Origin: an uncultured Ellagibacter sp.
GTDB taxonomy: Bacteria > Actinomycetota > Coriobacteriia > Coriobacteriales > Eggerthellaceae
NCBI RefSeq assembly: GCF_934617235.1
Contig: NZ_CAKTTZ010000044.1
Coordinates: forward strand, 1 to 19,673
DNA: 19,673 nucleotides
Direction of reading: 5' to 3'
Shown: positions 1-6,700 of the stretch, in pieces
How positions within the stretch are numbered: position 1 is the stretch's first letter
Layout of the letters: each line of letters opens with the position of its first letter
The notes under the pieces: model-generated
What the model was told of the DNA's origin: nothing
Database searches by the model: none
Seen by the model: only the letters and a program-made list of their open reading frames with translations
Translations under genes and position numbers: made by a program

Positions 1-1205
1 GGGTTTACGGCGAGGTTGTCGACTTCACGAAGACGCTGGACAACCCTGGGGCGAACTTCAGCTGGACCTGGACAAGCGGCGATTCCAACGTGCTCGCGGT
101 TGTCGGCCAGTCCGACTCGGATAGCAACTCGACCGTGACGTTCAAGGCAAACGGGGAGGGGCAAGCGCGTATTGATGTGACGTACTTGTCCGATACCGTC
201 GGAGGGACAACTCAGTCGGTGTCGCCCGATGATGCTGGCGCGGTCGTCAGCGGCAACGTCGTCAAGCGGCCCCTCGAGCCCCAGCCCAGCAGCGCGAGGA
301 TCACGGTTGGCGATCCGCTTCCTGACATTGCGGTGACCTATCTCGATTTCGTTCGCAACGGCAAGGTGTACTCGGCATTTGCTGACGGTGATTCGGCGGA
401 TGAGGTGCTCGAAAATGCCTATGACTACCAGCTGATCGATGCTGACGGCAACGTGGTGAGTGCCGAAGAGGCGTGCAACAAGGCAGGAGCCTACCGAATC
501 GTCCCGATTGCCAAGCTCAAGGTGGAAGAGAACAACTGGGGCAGCAAGTACGAGATTATTGGGGGAGCCGAAGGTGCGCTCGAGGTGTTCTACCCGCCTG
601 CGCCCGTGTTCACTGACGTTGACTACGCCTCCTGGTACGCGCCCAGCGTCGACTTCGTCGCGAGCCGCGGCCTCATGAAGGGCTACGAGGGCACGACGAT
701 CTTCGGCGTGGGCAACGCGCTCACCCGCGGCGAGCTCGCCACGATCCTCTGGCGCAACGCCTGCCCGGGCGAGGCGGCCTCCTACGACCCCGCGACTGCG
801 AAGAACACGATCGATATCATCGGCTCCGCCGACGGCATGTTCTACACTGCGGCCGCCAACTGGGCATATGCTGAGGGCGCGATCACCGGCATCGAGCGCC
901 CGGGCGGCACGCTCGACTTCGCGGCGGAGGAGCCCGTGACCTTCGAGCAGCTGGTCACGATCTTGGGGCGCCTCGGCGCCGCGCCCGGCGAGCTCGAGGC
1001 GGCCGGCTCCGACCTGTCCGCCTTCGTCGACGGCGCCGACGCGAGCGAGTGGTCGGCTGGCTACCTCAAGTGGGCTGTCGACAAGGGGCTTGTCGAGGGA
1101 TACGACGAGCCCGCAGGCAAGCGCCTCGCCCCCGGCGAGAATGCAGCCCGCGAGCGCGCGGCCACCGTGCTCATGCGTGCCTTCGACCTGGGCATTCTGA
1201 AGTAA
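1..1205 (+). CDS. C-terminal part of a secreted surface protein with S-layer-homology (SLH) repeats (5' end outside window)
   Basis: The reading frame is open from base 3 to a TAA at 1203-1205, giving 400 visible residues, so the gene starts upstream of the window. Visible residues 1 to about 60 look like an Ig-like (BIG2-type) beta-sandwich (WTSGDSNVLAV, TVTFKANGEGQARIDVTY). A further undefined domain runs to about residue 200. Residues 202-400 hold three SLH-type repeats: FTDVDYASWYAPSVDFV with the segment ending LTRGELATILWRNA, then YTAAANWAYAEGAITGI, then EWSAGYLKWAVDKGLVEGY. SLH domains usually bind the protein non-covalently to a cell-wall polymer, so it should sit on the cell surface. 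Its function beyond anchoring cannot be read. The SLH part looks richer in G+C than the part before it. The gene is followed by its own terminator and appears to end a transcription unit. Confidence 0.85.
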   Translation, partial: VYGEVVDFTKTLDNPGANFSWTWTSGDSNVLAVVGQSDSDSNSTVTFKANGEGQARIDVTYLSDTVGGTTQSVSPDDAGAVVSGNVVKRPLEPQPSSARITVGDPLPDIAVTYLDFVRNGKVYSAFADGDSADEVLENAYDYQLIDADGNVVSAEEACNKAGAYRIVPIAKLKVEENNWGSKYEIIGGAEGALEVFYPPAPVFTDVDYASWYAPSVDFVASRGLMKGYEGTTIFGVGNALTRGELATILWRNACPGEAASYDPATAKNTIDIIGSADGMFYTAAANWAYAEGAITGIERPGGTLDFAAEEPVTFEQLVTILGRLGAAPGELEAAGSDLSAFVDGADASEWSAGYLKWAVDKGLVEGYDEPAGKRLAPGENAARERAATVLMRAFDLGILK

Positions 1206-1222
1206 GCTTCCGCACTGCGAAG

Positions 1223-1257
1223 GGCGTGCCCTGCGCTTATGACGCGCAAGGCACGCC
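1223..1257 (+). terminator. Strong hairpin just after the SLH gene, without a T tract
   Basis: GGCGTGCC (1223-1230) pairs with GGCACGCC (1250-1257), and TGCGC (1232-1236) pairs with GCGCA (1244-1248), with one mismatch and a 7-base loop. It begins 18 bases after the stop codon. There is no T run after it, so it may be a 3'-end-protecting hairpin or the first part of a tandem terminator with the hairpin at 1282-1320. Confidence 0.5.
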
Positions 1258-1281
1258 TGTCCGCATTGACGTTAGAACCGA

Positions 1282-1320
1282 GGCGGACCCTGCGTTTCCG
1301 CGCAAGGGCCCGCCTTTTTT
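1282..1320 (+). terminator. Rho-independent terminator of the SLH gene
   Basis: GGCGG (1282-1286) pairs with CCGCC (1310-1314). The stem continues with CCC/GGG and TGCG/CGCA, with one mismatch and one bulge, and closes on a short loop. Six T residues follow immediately at 1315-1320. This is the textbook layout and lies about 80 bases past the stop codon. Confidence 0.85.
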
Positions 1321-1326
1321 GCGGTT

Positions 1327-1387
1327 CGGGCGAGACGAACCACCCGACCCCTGTCTCACTCGGGCGAGATGAATCGACCGACCCTTG
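1327..1387. repeat. Imperfect 34-base tandem repeat, two copies
   Basis: The 27-base segments 1327-1353 and 1361-1387 both start CGGGCGAGA and carry CCGACCC near the end. They agree at 22 of 27 positions and are offset by 34 bases. No gene or recognised family is associated with them. They directly follow the terminator and directly precede the inverted-repeat element. Confidence 0.6.
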
Positions 1388-1438
1388 CCTTGCCCGCCGC
1401 CGCCGCAGAGTTTGGGACTTCATCCCGAAAACTGCTCC

Positions 1439-1587
1439 GTCGTGGACAAAAAATGGCGATATGTGAGGAGTTGCAGGCGGCATACTTCATGTTGAAATTT
1501 CTGACTTGGGGAAACATCCGCGACGAGTCCGCCGATTACTTCCCCCGCCTCCGAACGGCTCACATATCGCCCATTTTTGTCCACGAC
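1439..1587. repeat. 149-base inverted-repeat element (possible MITE or REP-like unit)
   Basis: The left arm 1439-1467 (GTCGTGGACAAAAAATGG and onward) and the right arm 1559-1587 are inverted copies agreeing at 27 of 29 positions. Weaker pairing (GTT and AGGCGG blocks) extends the arms inward to about 1480 and 1545. The inner spacer has no gene. A transcript would fold into a long hairpin. The arms read as the similar peptides HISPFFVHD and HISPIFVHD on opposite strands, which follows from the inverted repeat and is not evidence of coding. No transposase or target-site duplication was identified. Confidence 0.65.
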
Positions 1588-1729
1588 TTCGAGAATTTGG
1601 GAAAGAAGCCCTCGAGGGGGCAAATTCGCTCCGCGAGCCCGAGGGCCTTCCCGTGAGATATCTCCACGCGTCAAATATCTCCCCAAATTCGAGAATAATG
1701 TGGAGTAAAATTGAATCGACATGAACGTT
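1588..1729. other. Non-coding stretch with several short palindromes
   Basis: This completes the account of the 1206-1928 gap. It contains the perfect palindromes CCCTCGAGGG (1609-1618) and GAGATATCTC (1655-1664), a second ATATCTCC at 1675-1682, and two copies of TTCGAGAAT (1588 and 1688 areas). Short open frames cross it on both strands but lack ribosome binding sites or recognisable products, so no gene is called. Confidence 0.4.
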
Positions 1730-1751
1730 ACTTATACACCTGTAAATAAGT
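1730..1751. promoter_or_regulatory. Inverted repeat ACTTAT-N10-ATAAGT upstream of the fab promoter
   Basis: ACTTAT (1730-1735) and ATAAGT (1746-1751) form a 6-base dyad in an AT-rich patch about 65 bases upstream of the proposed -35 box of the fab operon. It could be a regulator-binding site. It does not resemble the FapR or FabT consensus as I know them, and 6-base dyads also arise by chance. Confidence 0.3.
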
Positions 1752-1815
1752 GTGAAAACAAGTCGACCCCCATAAGCCTACACGCCGCTCTTCTCGTGAA
1801 GGGGGCGCTCTGCGC

Positions 1816-1844
1816 TTGCATTCGAATGGGCTCAAATTTACTAT
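1816..1844 (+). promoter_or_regulatory. Candidate sigma-70-type promoter of the fab operon
   Basis: TTGCAT (1816-1821) and TACTAT (1839-1844) are separated by 17 bases, each matching the consensus at 4 of 6 positions. An overlapping TATAAA (1842-1847) is an alternative -10. Initiation near 1851 would give a leader of roughly 78 bases before fabK. Confidence 0.5.
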
Positions 1845-1890
1845 AAACTGCTGACGCAAAGTGACGAATTGCCGCGCTCAAGCGGTTTCG

Positions 1891-1909
1891 AACTGGGATA
1901 TTCCCAGTT
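1891..1909 (+). promoter_or_regulatory. Perfect palindrome in the fab leader, next to the ribosome binding site
   Basis: AACTGGGATATTCCCAGTT is an 8-base perfect stem with a 3-base centre. It ends three bases before the GGAAAGGA ribosome binding site (1912-1919) of fabK. As DNA it could be an operator. As RNA it is a stable hairpin that could tune translation or act as a weak attenuator. A smaller stem, CCGC/GCGG (1872-1885), lies just upstream. Confidence 0.5.
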
Positions 1910-1928
1910 TTGGAAAGGAAATAAGAAC

Positions 1929-2903
1929 GTGAAAACACGTGTAACCGAGCTTTTGGGCATCGAGGTGCCTATCATTCAGGGCGCCATGGCGCGCATTGCC
2001 GATGCAAGCCTCGCGGGCGCAGTCAGCGAGGCGGGCGGCCTCGGCATCATCGCCTGCGGGGGAGCGCCGCTTGACTGGGTGCGTGACCAGGTGGAAGCCG
2101 CGCGCAAGATCACGTCGAAGCCGCTTGGCGCGAACGTTATGCTCATGGACCCCAACGCCGCCGAGCTCGCGAAGTTGCTCGTCGACCTGGAGATAGACGT
2201 GGTCACCACGGGTGCCGGCAGCCCCGCGAACTACATGGAAATGTGGAAGGCCGCGGGCATCAAAGTCATTCCCGTCGTCGCCTCGACCGCCCTTGCGGTT
2301 CGTATGGAGCGCCTTGGCGCCGACGCGGTTGTGGCGGAAGGCACCGAATCGGGCGGCCACGTGGGCGAACTTACCACGATGGCGCTTCTGCCGTCGGTGA
2401 CCGATGCGGTTTCCATCCCCGTTATCGGGGCAGGTGGCATCGCCGATGGCCGTGGTATCGCCGCCGTATTCGCTCTTGGTGCCGAAGGCGTGCAGATGGG
2501 TACGCGCTTCCTCACGGTGGATGAGTGCACCGTGGCTGACGCATACAAGGAGAAAATCCTCGCAGCGAAGGATTCCGACACGATCGTCACTGGCCGTGGA
2601 TCGGGACACCCGGTGCGCTGCCTCAAGAACAAGTTCTCCCGCTCGGTGAAAAAGCTCGAAGGCGACCTCGCGAAGAACGGCGATGAGCTCGAGCGCATGT
2701 ATGTGGGCTCGCTGCGTCGTGCCGTCGAGGGCGATGTCGATAATGGCACTATCATGTCCGGCCAGATAGCGGCAGTGGTCAACGAGCGCAAGAGCGCGAA
2801 AGAGGTTATCGCCGAGCTTATGAGCGAAGCGGAGGCGCTTGGCGGATGCACGCTCCAACAGATGGCCGACGCAAACGCCGTCCGTCGCCGTTTGGGCCTG
2901 TAA
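1929..2903 (+). CDS. fabK: Enoyl-[acyl-carrier-protein] reductase II, FMN-dependent
   Basis: This cytoplasmic flavoprotein catalyses the last step of each elongation cycle, reducing trans-2-enoyl-ACP with NAD(P)H through FMN. The 324-residue product aligns from end to end with the FabK family: VKTRVTELLGIEVPIIQGAM at the start, TTGAG near 93-97, SGGHVGELTT with the catalytic-type histidine at 144, and the phosphate-binding segment GAGGIADGRGI followed by GAEGVQMGTRF. The GTG at 1929 is chosen because a GGAAAGGA site lies 9 bases upstream and the family starts at this motif; the frame is open 20 codons further upstream without similarity. It is the first gene of the operon, 24 bases before fabD. 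Use of FabK instead of FabI implies low sensitivity to triclosan-type inhibitors, by family knowledge. Confidence 0.95.
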   Translation: MKTRVTELLGIEVPIIQGAMARIADASLAGAVSEAGGLGIIACGGAPLDWVRDQVEAARKITSKPLGANVMLMDPNAAELAKLLVDLEIDVVTTGAGSPANYMEMWKAAGIKVIPVVASTALAVRMERLGADAVVAEGTESGGHVGELTTMALLPSVTDAVSIPVIGAGGIADGRGIAAVFALGAEGVQMGTRFLTVDECTVADAYKEKILAAKDSDTIVTGRGSGHPVRCLKNKFSRSVKKLEGDLAKNGDELERMYVGSLRRAVEGDVDNGTIMSGQIAAVVNERKSAKEVIAELMSEAEALGGCTLQQMADANAVRRRLGL

Positions 2904-2927
2904 GCGCGAGAAGAAGGTATCGATCGC

Positions 2928-3860
2928 ATGAACCCTGTTTTCCTGTTCTCTGGCCAAGGGTCGCAAAAGCCTGGCATGGGCGCCGACTTGATGGATGTCC
3001 CCGAGGTGGCTGCTTCTTTCGAGTGCGCTTCAGACGTGCTCGGCTACGACCTCGCCGATTTGGTGGCCACGGCGTCCCCTGAAAAGCTCAACGACACACG
3101 CTACGCCCAGCCTGCGCTGTGCGTGCTCTCTGTCGGTATTGCCCGCGCCCTCATGGCTCGCGACGTCGAGCCGGCCGCTGTGCTCGGATTCTCGCTTGGC
3201 CAGGTATCCGCGCTCGCCGTGTCCGGCATGCTCTCCGAGGAGGACACCTATCGTTTCGTGAAGGTGCGCGCTGAATACATGGCGGAGGCATCGAGCGCCC
3301 ATGCGGGTGCCATGAGCGCGCTCCTCAAGGCTGACGAAGACGCCGTCCGTGCCGTGTGCGACTCGTGCGCTCAGGGTGATGTGCTCGTTCCTGCGAACTA
3401 CAACAGCCCTGGTCAAATTGTCATTTCGGGCGCGCCCGACGCAGTTGCCCGCGCGGAAGAGGCATGGGCAGCTGATGGTAAGCGTTTCGCGCGCCTCGCC
3501 ACATCGGGCGCCTTCCACAGCTCGCTTATGGCAGATGCGGCCGCAAAGCTCGCCGATTACCTGGCGGGCGTCACATTCAGCGAGCCTTCCGTGCCGCTTA
3601 TCTGCAACGTCGATGCGGCGCCACTTTCCGCTGCCACTGCGCGCGAGCATCTCGCAGATCATCTCACGCATCCGGTGCGCTTCCGGCAAAGCGTCGAGGC
3701 CCTCGAGGCGCAGGGCAACACGACGTTTTGGGAGGTCGGCTTCGGCGGCGTGCTTGAGAATCTCGTCAAGCGAATCGATCGCAAGGCGGTGCGCACGTGC
3801 GTGCAGGATCGCGCGAGCTTCGACGCAGCGCTTGCGTCGCTCGCGGGCGATGCGAGCTAG
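2928..3860 (+). CDS. fabD: Malonyl-CoA:ACP transacylase
   Basis: It moves the malonyl group from malonyl-CoA to ACP, linking AccDA output to chain elongation. The 310 residues are the usual FabD length. FSGQGSQ sits at 7-13, the nucleophile serine 89 is in GFSLGQ, arginine 114 (carboxylate binding, VKVRAEYM) is present, and the catalytic histidine 197 is in SGAFHSSLM. Two signature positions differ from the common form: GHSLGE is GFSLGQ here, and the glutamine usually placed before the PV(Q/R)W segment reads histidine (DHLTHPVRF). The core Ser-His-Arg set is intact, so activity is expected. It starts 24 bases after fabK with an AGAAGAAGG site and is 40 bases before fabG, so it is very likely cotranscribed. 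Confidence 0.93.
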   Translation: MNPVFLFSGQGSQKPGMGADLMDVPEVAASFECASDVLGYDLADLVATASPEKLNDTRYAQPALCVLSVGIARALMARDVEPAAVLGFSLGQVSALAVSGMLSEEDTYRFVKVRAEYMAEASSAHAGAMSALLKADEDAVRAVCDSCAQGDVLVPANYNSPGQIVISGAPDAVARAEEAWAADGKRFARLATSGAFHSSLMADAAAKLADYLAGVTFSEPSVPLICNVDAAPLSAATAREHLADHLTHPVRFRQSVEALEAQGNTTFWEVGFGGVLENLVKRIDRKAVRTCVQDRASFDAALASLAGDAS

Positions 3861-3900
3861 AACAACTCCTCGTCAACGAATCGGGAAGTGAGGAAACCCC

Positions 3901-4665
3901 ATGACTGAACAGGCTAAACCCGAGCGCAAGGGAGCGCTCGTCACCGGATCGGGCCGCGGCATCGGGCGCGCGATTGCCCTTTCGCTCGCCGAGGCGGGCA
4001 TGAACGTATGCGTCAACTGCTCAAGCGAGAGAAGTCTTCCCGCAGCGCAGGAGCTCGCCGCGGAGATTTCCGCCACCTACGGTGTGAAGTCGCTCGCTCT
4101 CGTGGCGAACGTTGCCTCCGCAGAAGAGGCGCAAACGCTCGTGGAGTCCGCGCATGCCGCCTTCGGCCGTCTCGACGTGCTCGTGAACAACGCGGGCATC
4201 ACGCGCGACGGCCTTGTGGCGCGCATGAAGGAAGAGGACTTCGACGCGGTCATCGACGTGAACCTGAAGGGCACGTTTAACTGTTGCAAGGCGGCGACGA
4301 AGATCATGATGAAGCAGCGTTCGGGCCGCATCGTCAACATCTCGAGCGTCGTGGGCGTGGCGGGCAATGCCGGCCAGGCGAACTACGCGGCATCGAAGGC
4401 GGGCGTGATCGGCATCACGAAGTCGCTCTCGCGTGAGCTTGCGCCGCGCAACGTCACGGTGAACGCTGTGGCCCCTGGGTTTATCGAGACCGACATGACC
4501 GACGCGCTTTCCGACAAGCAGCGCGAGGCGATTTCCTCGCGAATCGCGTGCGGGCGCCTCGGCAAGCCCGAAGACGTGGCTAATTTGGTGAAATTCCTGG
4601 CCAGCGACGAGGCAGGCTACATTACAGGTCAGGTTATCTGCATTGACGGAGGTATGGCACTATGA
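3901..4665 (+). CDS. fabG: 3-oxoacyl-[acyl-carrier-protein] reductase
   Basis: This is an NADPH-dependent short-chain dehydrogenase that reduces 3-oxoacyl-ACP to 3-hydroxyacyl-ACP. The 254-residue protein shows the Rossmann glycine motif TGSGRGIG (15-22), NNAG (96-99), the catalytic serine 149 in NISSVVG, and the YxxxK pair Y162/K166 in YAASKAG. It also has the FabG tail GYITGQVICIDGGMAL. A GTGAGGA site precedes the ATG at 3901. The stop codon overlaps the fabF start (ATGA, 4662-4665), indicating translational coupling. Position between fabD and fabF supports the FabG call over other SDR enzymes. Confidence 0.95.
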   Translation: MTEQAKPERKGALVTGSGRGIGRAIALSLAEAGMNVCVNCSSERSLPAAQELAAEISATYGVKSLALVANVASAEEAQTLVESAHAAFGRLDVLVNNAGITRDGLVARMKEEDFDAVIDVNLKGTFNCCKAATKIMMKQRSGRIVNISSVVGVAGNAGQANYAASKAGVIGITKSLSRELAPRNVTVNAVAPGFIETDMTDALSDKQREAISSRIACGRLGKPEDVANLVKFLASDEAGYITGQVICIDGGMAL

Positions 4666-5951
4666 GCGAGGCAACCGTGAATACTAAGCGACCTGACGGG
4701 TCGAATCGCGTCGTCATCACCGGCATGGGCGCGATTACGCCTGCGGGCGTCGGCGTGGAGGCGCTTTGGAAGGCGGTCATGGGCCGCGAGTGCTGCATCC
4801 ACCCGATCGAGCGCTTCGACACGACCGAATACGAGGTGCACAACGCCGGCGAGATCACCGGCTTCGACGCTACCGAGCATGGCCTCACGAAGAAGGAGGC
4901 GCGCCGTTTCGAGCGCTTCGTGCAGTACGCCATTGTCGCTGCTGACGAGGCGGTCGCGCAGGCGGGCCTTTCCATGGAAGACGAGGACGCTTCGCGCGTG
5001 TCTGTCGTCTTCGGCAGCGGCATCGGCGGCATCGACGAGCTCGAGAGCGGCTTTAAAACGCTGTTCGAGAAGGGCCCTAAGCGTGTGAGCCCGCTGTTCG
5101 TGCCTACGATGATCGGCAACATCGCCGCAGGTAACCTTGCAATTCGCTACGGCATGAAGGGCGAGTGCATCAACGTTGTCACCGCTTGCGCGACGGGTGC
5201 CCACTGCATCGGCCAGGCGGTGCGCGACATCCGTCACGGTTACACCGATGTGGCGCTTGCCGGCGGCGCGGAGGAAAGCGTGAACCCCATTTGCGTCGCG
5301 GGATTCTCGAACCTCGGCGCTCTTTCGCGCGAGGAAGATCCTACGCGCGCTTCTCGCCCCTTCGACCTCAACCGCGAAGGCTTCGTCGCTGCAGAAGGCG
5401 CGGGCGCGGTGATTTTGGAGTCGCTCGAGCATGCTCTGGCGCGCGGCGCGAAGCCCTTAGCGGAAATCACCGGCTTCGGATCGACTGGCGACGCCTATCA
5501 CATGACCGCCCCCGATCCCGAGGGCGAAGGCGTCGTGCGTGCGATGCGCATCGCGCTCGAGGAAGGCGGGTTCACCCCCGCTGACCTGGGACATTTCAAT
5601 GCGCATGGCACGGGCACTCACGCCAACGAGCTCACTGAGTCCAAAGCGCTGCGCGAGCTGTGCGGCGAAGAGGCGGGCATGAAGGTCCCCGTGTGCTCGG
5701 TCAAGGGCACGACGGGCCATACGCTCGGCGCGGCAGGTGCGGTCGAAGCGATCGTCTGCGCGCTTTCCGTCGCGAACGATTGCGTGCCGCCGACGGCTGG
5801 CTTCGAAACGCCCGATCCCGAGGCTCCCGCGAACGTGCTCACCGAGCCGCTTGAGAACTACAAACAGAAGGTGGCGCTGTCGAACTCGCTCGGCTTCGGT
5901 GGCCACAACGCGTGCCTCGCGATTTCGCCGTACGAGGATGCGACGGACTAA
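4662..5951 (+). CDS. fabF: 3-oxoacyl-[acyl-carrier-protein] synthase II
   Basis: This condensing enzyme joins malonyl-ACP to a growing acyl-ACP with loss of CO2. The 429 residues carry the thiolase-fold Cys-His-His triad: C176 in VVTACATGAH, H315 in NAHGTGTHANE, and H353 in KGTTGHTLGAAG (with K348). The C-terminal FGGHNACL segment is present. The protein has about 14 residues before the usual RVVITGMG start, but GGAGGT at 4648-4653 and the ATGA overlap with fabG support this start. No fabH or acpP is in the window, so the initiating synthase and the carrier protein are encoded elsewhere. Confidence 0.95.
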   Translation: MSEATVNTKRPDGSNRVVITGMGAITPAGVGVEALWKAVMGRECCIHPIERFDTTEYEVHNAGEITGFDATEHGLTKKEARRFERFVQYAIVAADEAVAQAGLSMEDEDASRVSVVFGSGIGGIDELESGFKTLFEKGPKRVSPLFVPTMIGNIAAGNLAIRYGMKGECINVVTACATGAHCIGQAVRDIRHGYTDVALAGGAEESVNPICVAGFSNLGALSREEDPTRASRPFDLNREGFVAAEGAGAVILESLEHALARGAKPLAEITGFGSTGDAYHMTAPDPEGEGVVRAMRIALEEGGFTPADLGHFNAHGTGTHANELTESKALRELCGEEAGMKVPVCSVKGTTGHTLGAAGAVEAIVCALSVANDCVPPTAGFETPDPEAPANVLTEPLENYKQKVALSNSLGFGGHNACLAISPYEDATD

Positions 5952-6201
5952 ACGCGCTCGCTAAGAGAGCGACGCTTTGCGTCCCGACGGTGCGGGTGCG
6001 CGCTTCGGTGCTCTTCGCGTACCTTGTACGTAAAAGCCCCGCGCTCGCTGCGCCCGCCGGAGTCCGTTGGTACTATCGTCCTAATGACCTGCGGGTTTAC
6101 GAGCTCGTATGCAGCAGTTCGGCGAGCATGCAGATTGTGCGTCGCGCATATGCGGCTGCGGGCTTAAGACGCGCGGTTGCAAGAGAGGAAGGCTCTTCTT
6201 G
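5952..6201. other. 250-base gap between fabF and fabZ, where related operons carry accB
   Basis: No gene is called. I looked for the biotin-carrier signature (EAMKM-like) in the frames across it and found none. It holds small hairpins: CGCTC/GAGCG (5955-5971), GACGC-TTT-GCGTC (5971-5983) and CGTAC-CTT-GTACG (6018-6030). None has a following T run, so read-through into fabZ is plausible. The longest open frame across it (on +, from inside fabF to the fabZ start) is not protein-like. Confidence 0.5.
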
Positions 6202-6651
6202 ATGGATATTCAGTTTCCCTGCGGTCGCGAGGACATCGAGCGGGTGCTCCCGCATCGCGACCCCTTTGTGTGGATGACGCGCGTGGTGGAATGCACGCCG
6301 GGTGAGTCGATTGTGGCTGAACTCGACGTCGATCCCGACCTGCCGCTGTTTCGCGGCCACTTCCCGACGCATCCGGTGCTGCCGGGTGTCATCATCATGG
6401 AGGCGCTTGCCCAGGCCGCATCGTTTTGCGCGCTCGTCGACCGCGCGGACGAGGGCGTGCTCGGTTTCTTCGCGGGCATCGACAAGGCGAAGTTCCGCAA
6501 CCAGGTGCTGCCGGGCGACGTGCTCACGCTTACGGCAACCATCGTGAAATCGTCGAGCCGCATGGTCGTGGCCGATGTCGAGGCGCGCGTCGGAGACACG
6601 GTTTGCGCCACGGCCACGCAGAAGTACGTGCTCGCAAAATCCGGCGAATAA
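6202..6651 (+). CDS. fabZ: 3-hydroxyacyl-[acyl-carrier-protein] dehydratase
   Basis: It dehydrates 3-hydroxyacyl-ACP to trans-2-enoyl-ACP, the substrate of FabK. The 149-residue product has the hot-dog-fold landmarks: VLPHRDPFVWMTRV (15-28), GHFPTHPVLPG with catalytic H53, and the central-helix MEALAQA with catalytic E67. The frame is open 31 codons upstream, but the ATG at 6202 is chosen because the FabZ fold begins there and an AGAGGAAGG site lies 9 bases upstream. It is separated from fabF by an unusual 250-base gap and is followed after 49 bases by the carboxylase gene. FabZ rather than FabA is supported by the motifs and the operon. Confidence 0.94.
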   Translation: MDIQFPCGREDIERVLPHRDPFVWMTRVVECTPGESIVAELDVDPDLPLFRGHFPTHPVLPGVIIMEALAQAASFCALVDRADEGVLGFFAGIDKAKFRNQVLPGDVLTLTATIVKSSSRMVVADVEARVGDTVCATATQKYVLAKSGE

Positions 6652-6700
6652 TTCGTTTACCAGGATTACCAGGGATAATAAGCAGTCAAAGAGGGTTGGC

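Noticed and set aside
1061..1938. Small open frames on both strands between the SLH gene and fabK
   Set aside because: They cross terminators and inverted repeats, lack good ribosome binding sites and match no family. The recurring HISPxFVHD peptide is explained by the inverted repeat.
1878..2966. Long antisense frame (362 codons) opposite fabK
   Set aside because: It lies opposite a gene with full family similarity and its product is His/Arg-rich without motifs, a normal shadow in GC-rich DNA. The same holds for antisense frames opposite fabG/fabF (4629-5432), accDA (6097-6999, 7454-8533) and SNF2 (13589-14392).
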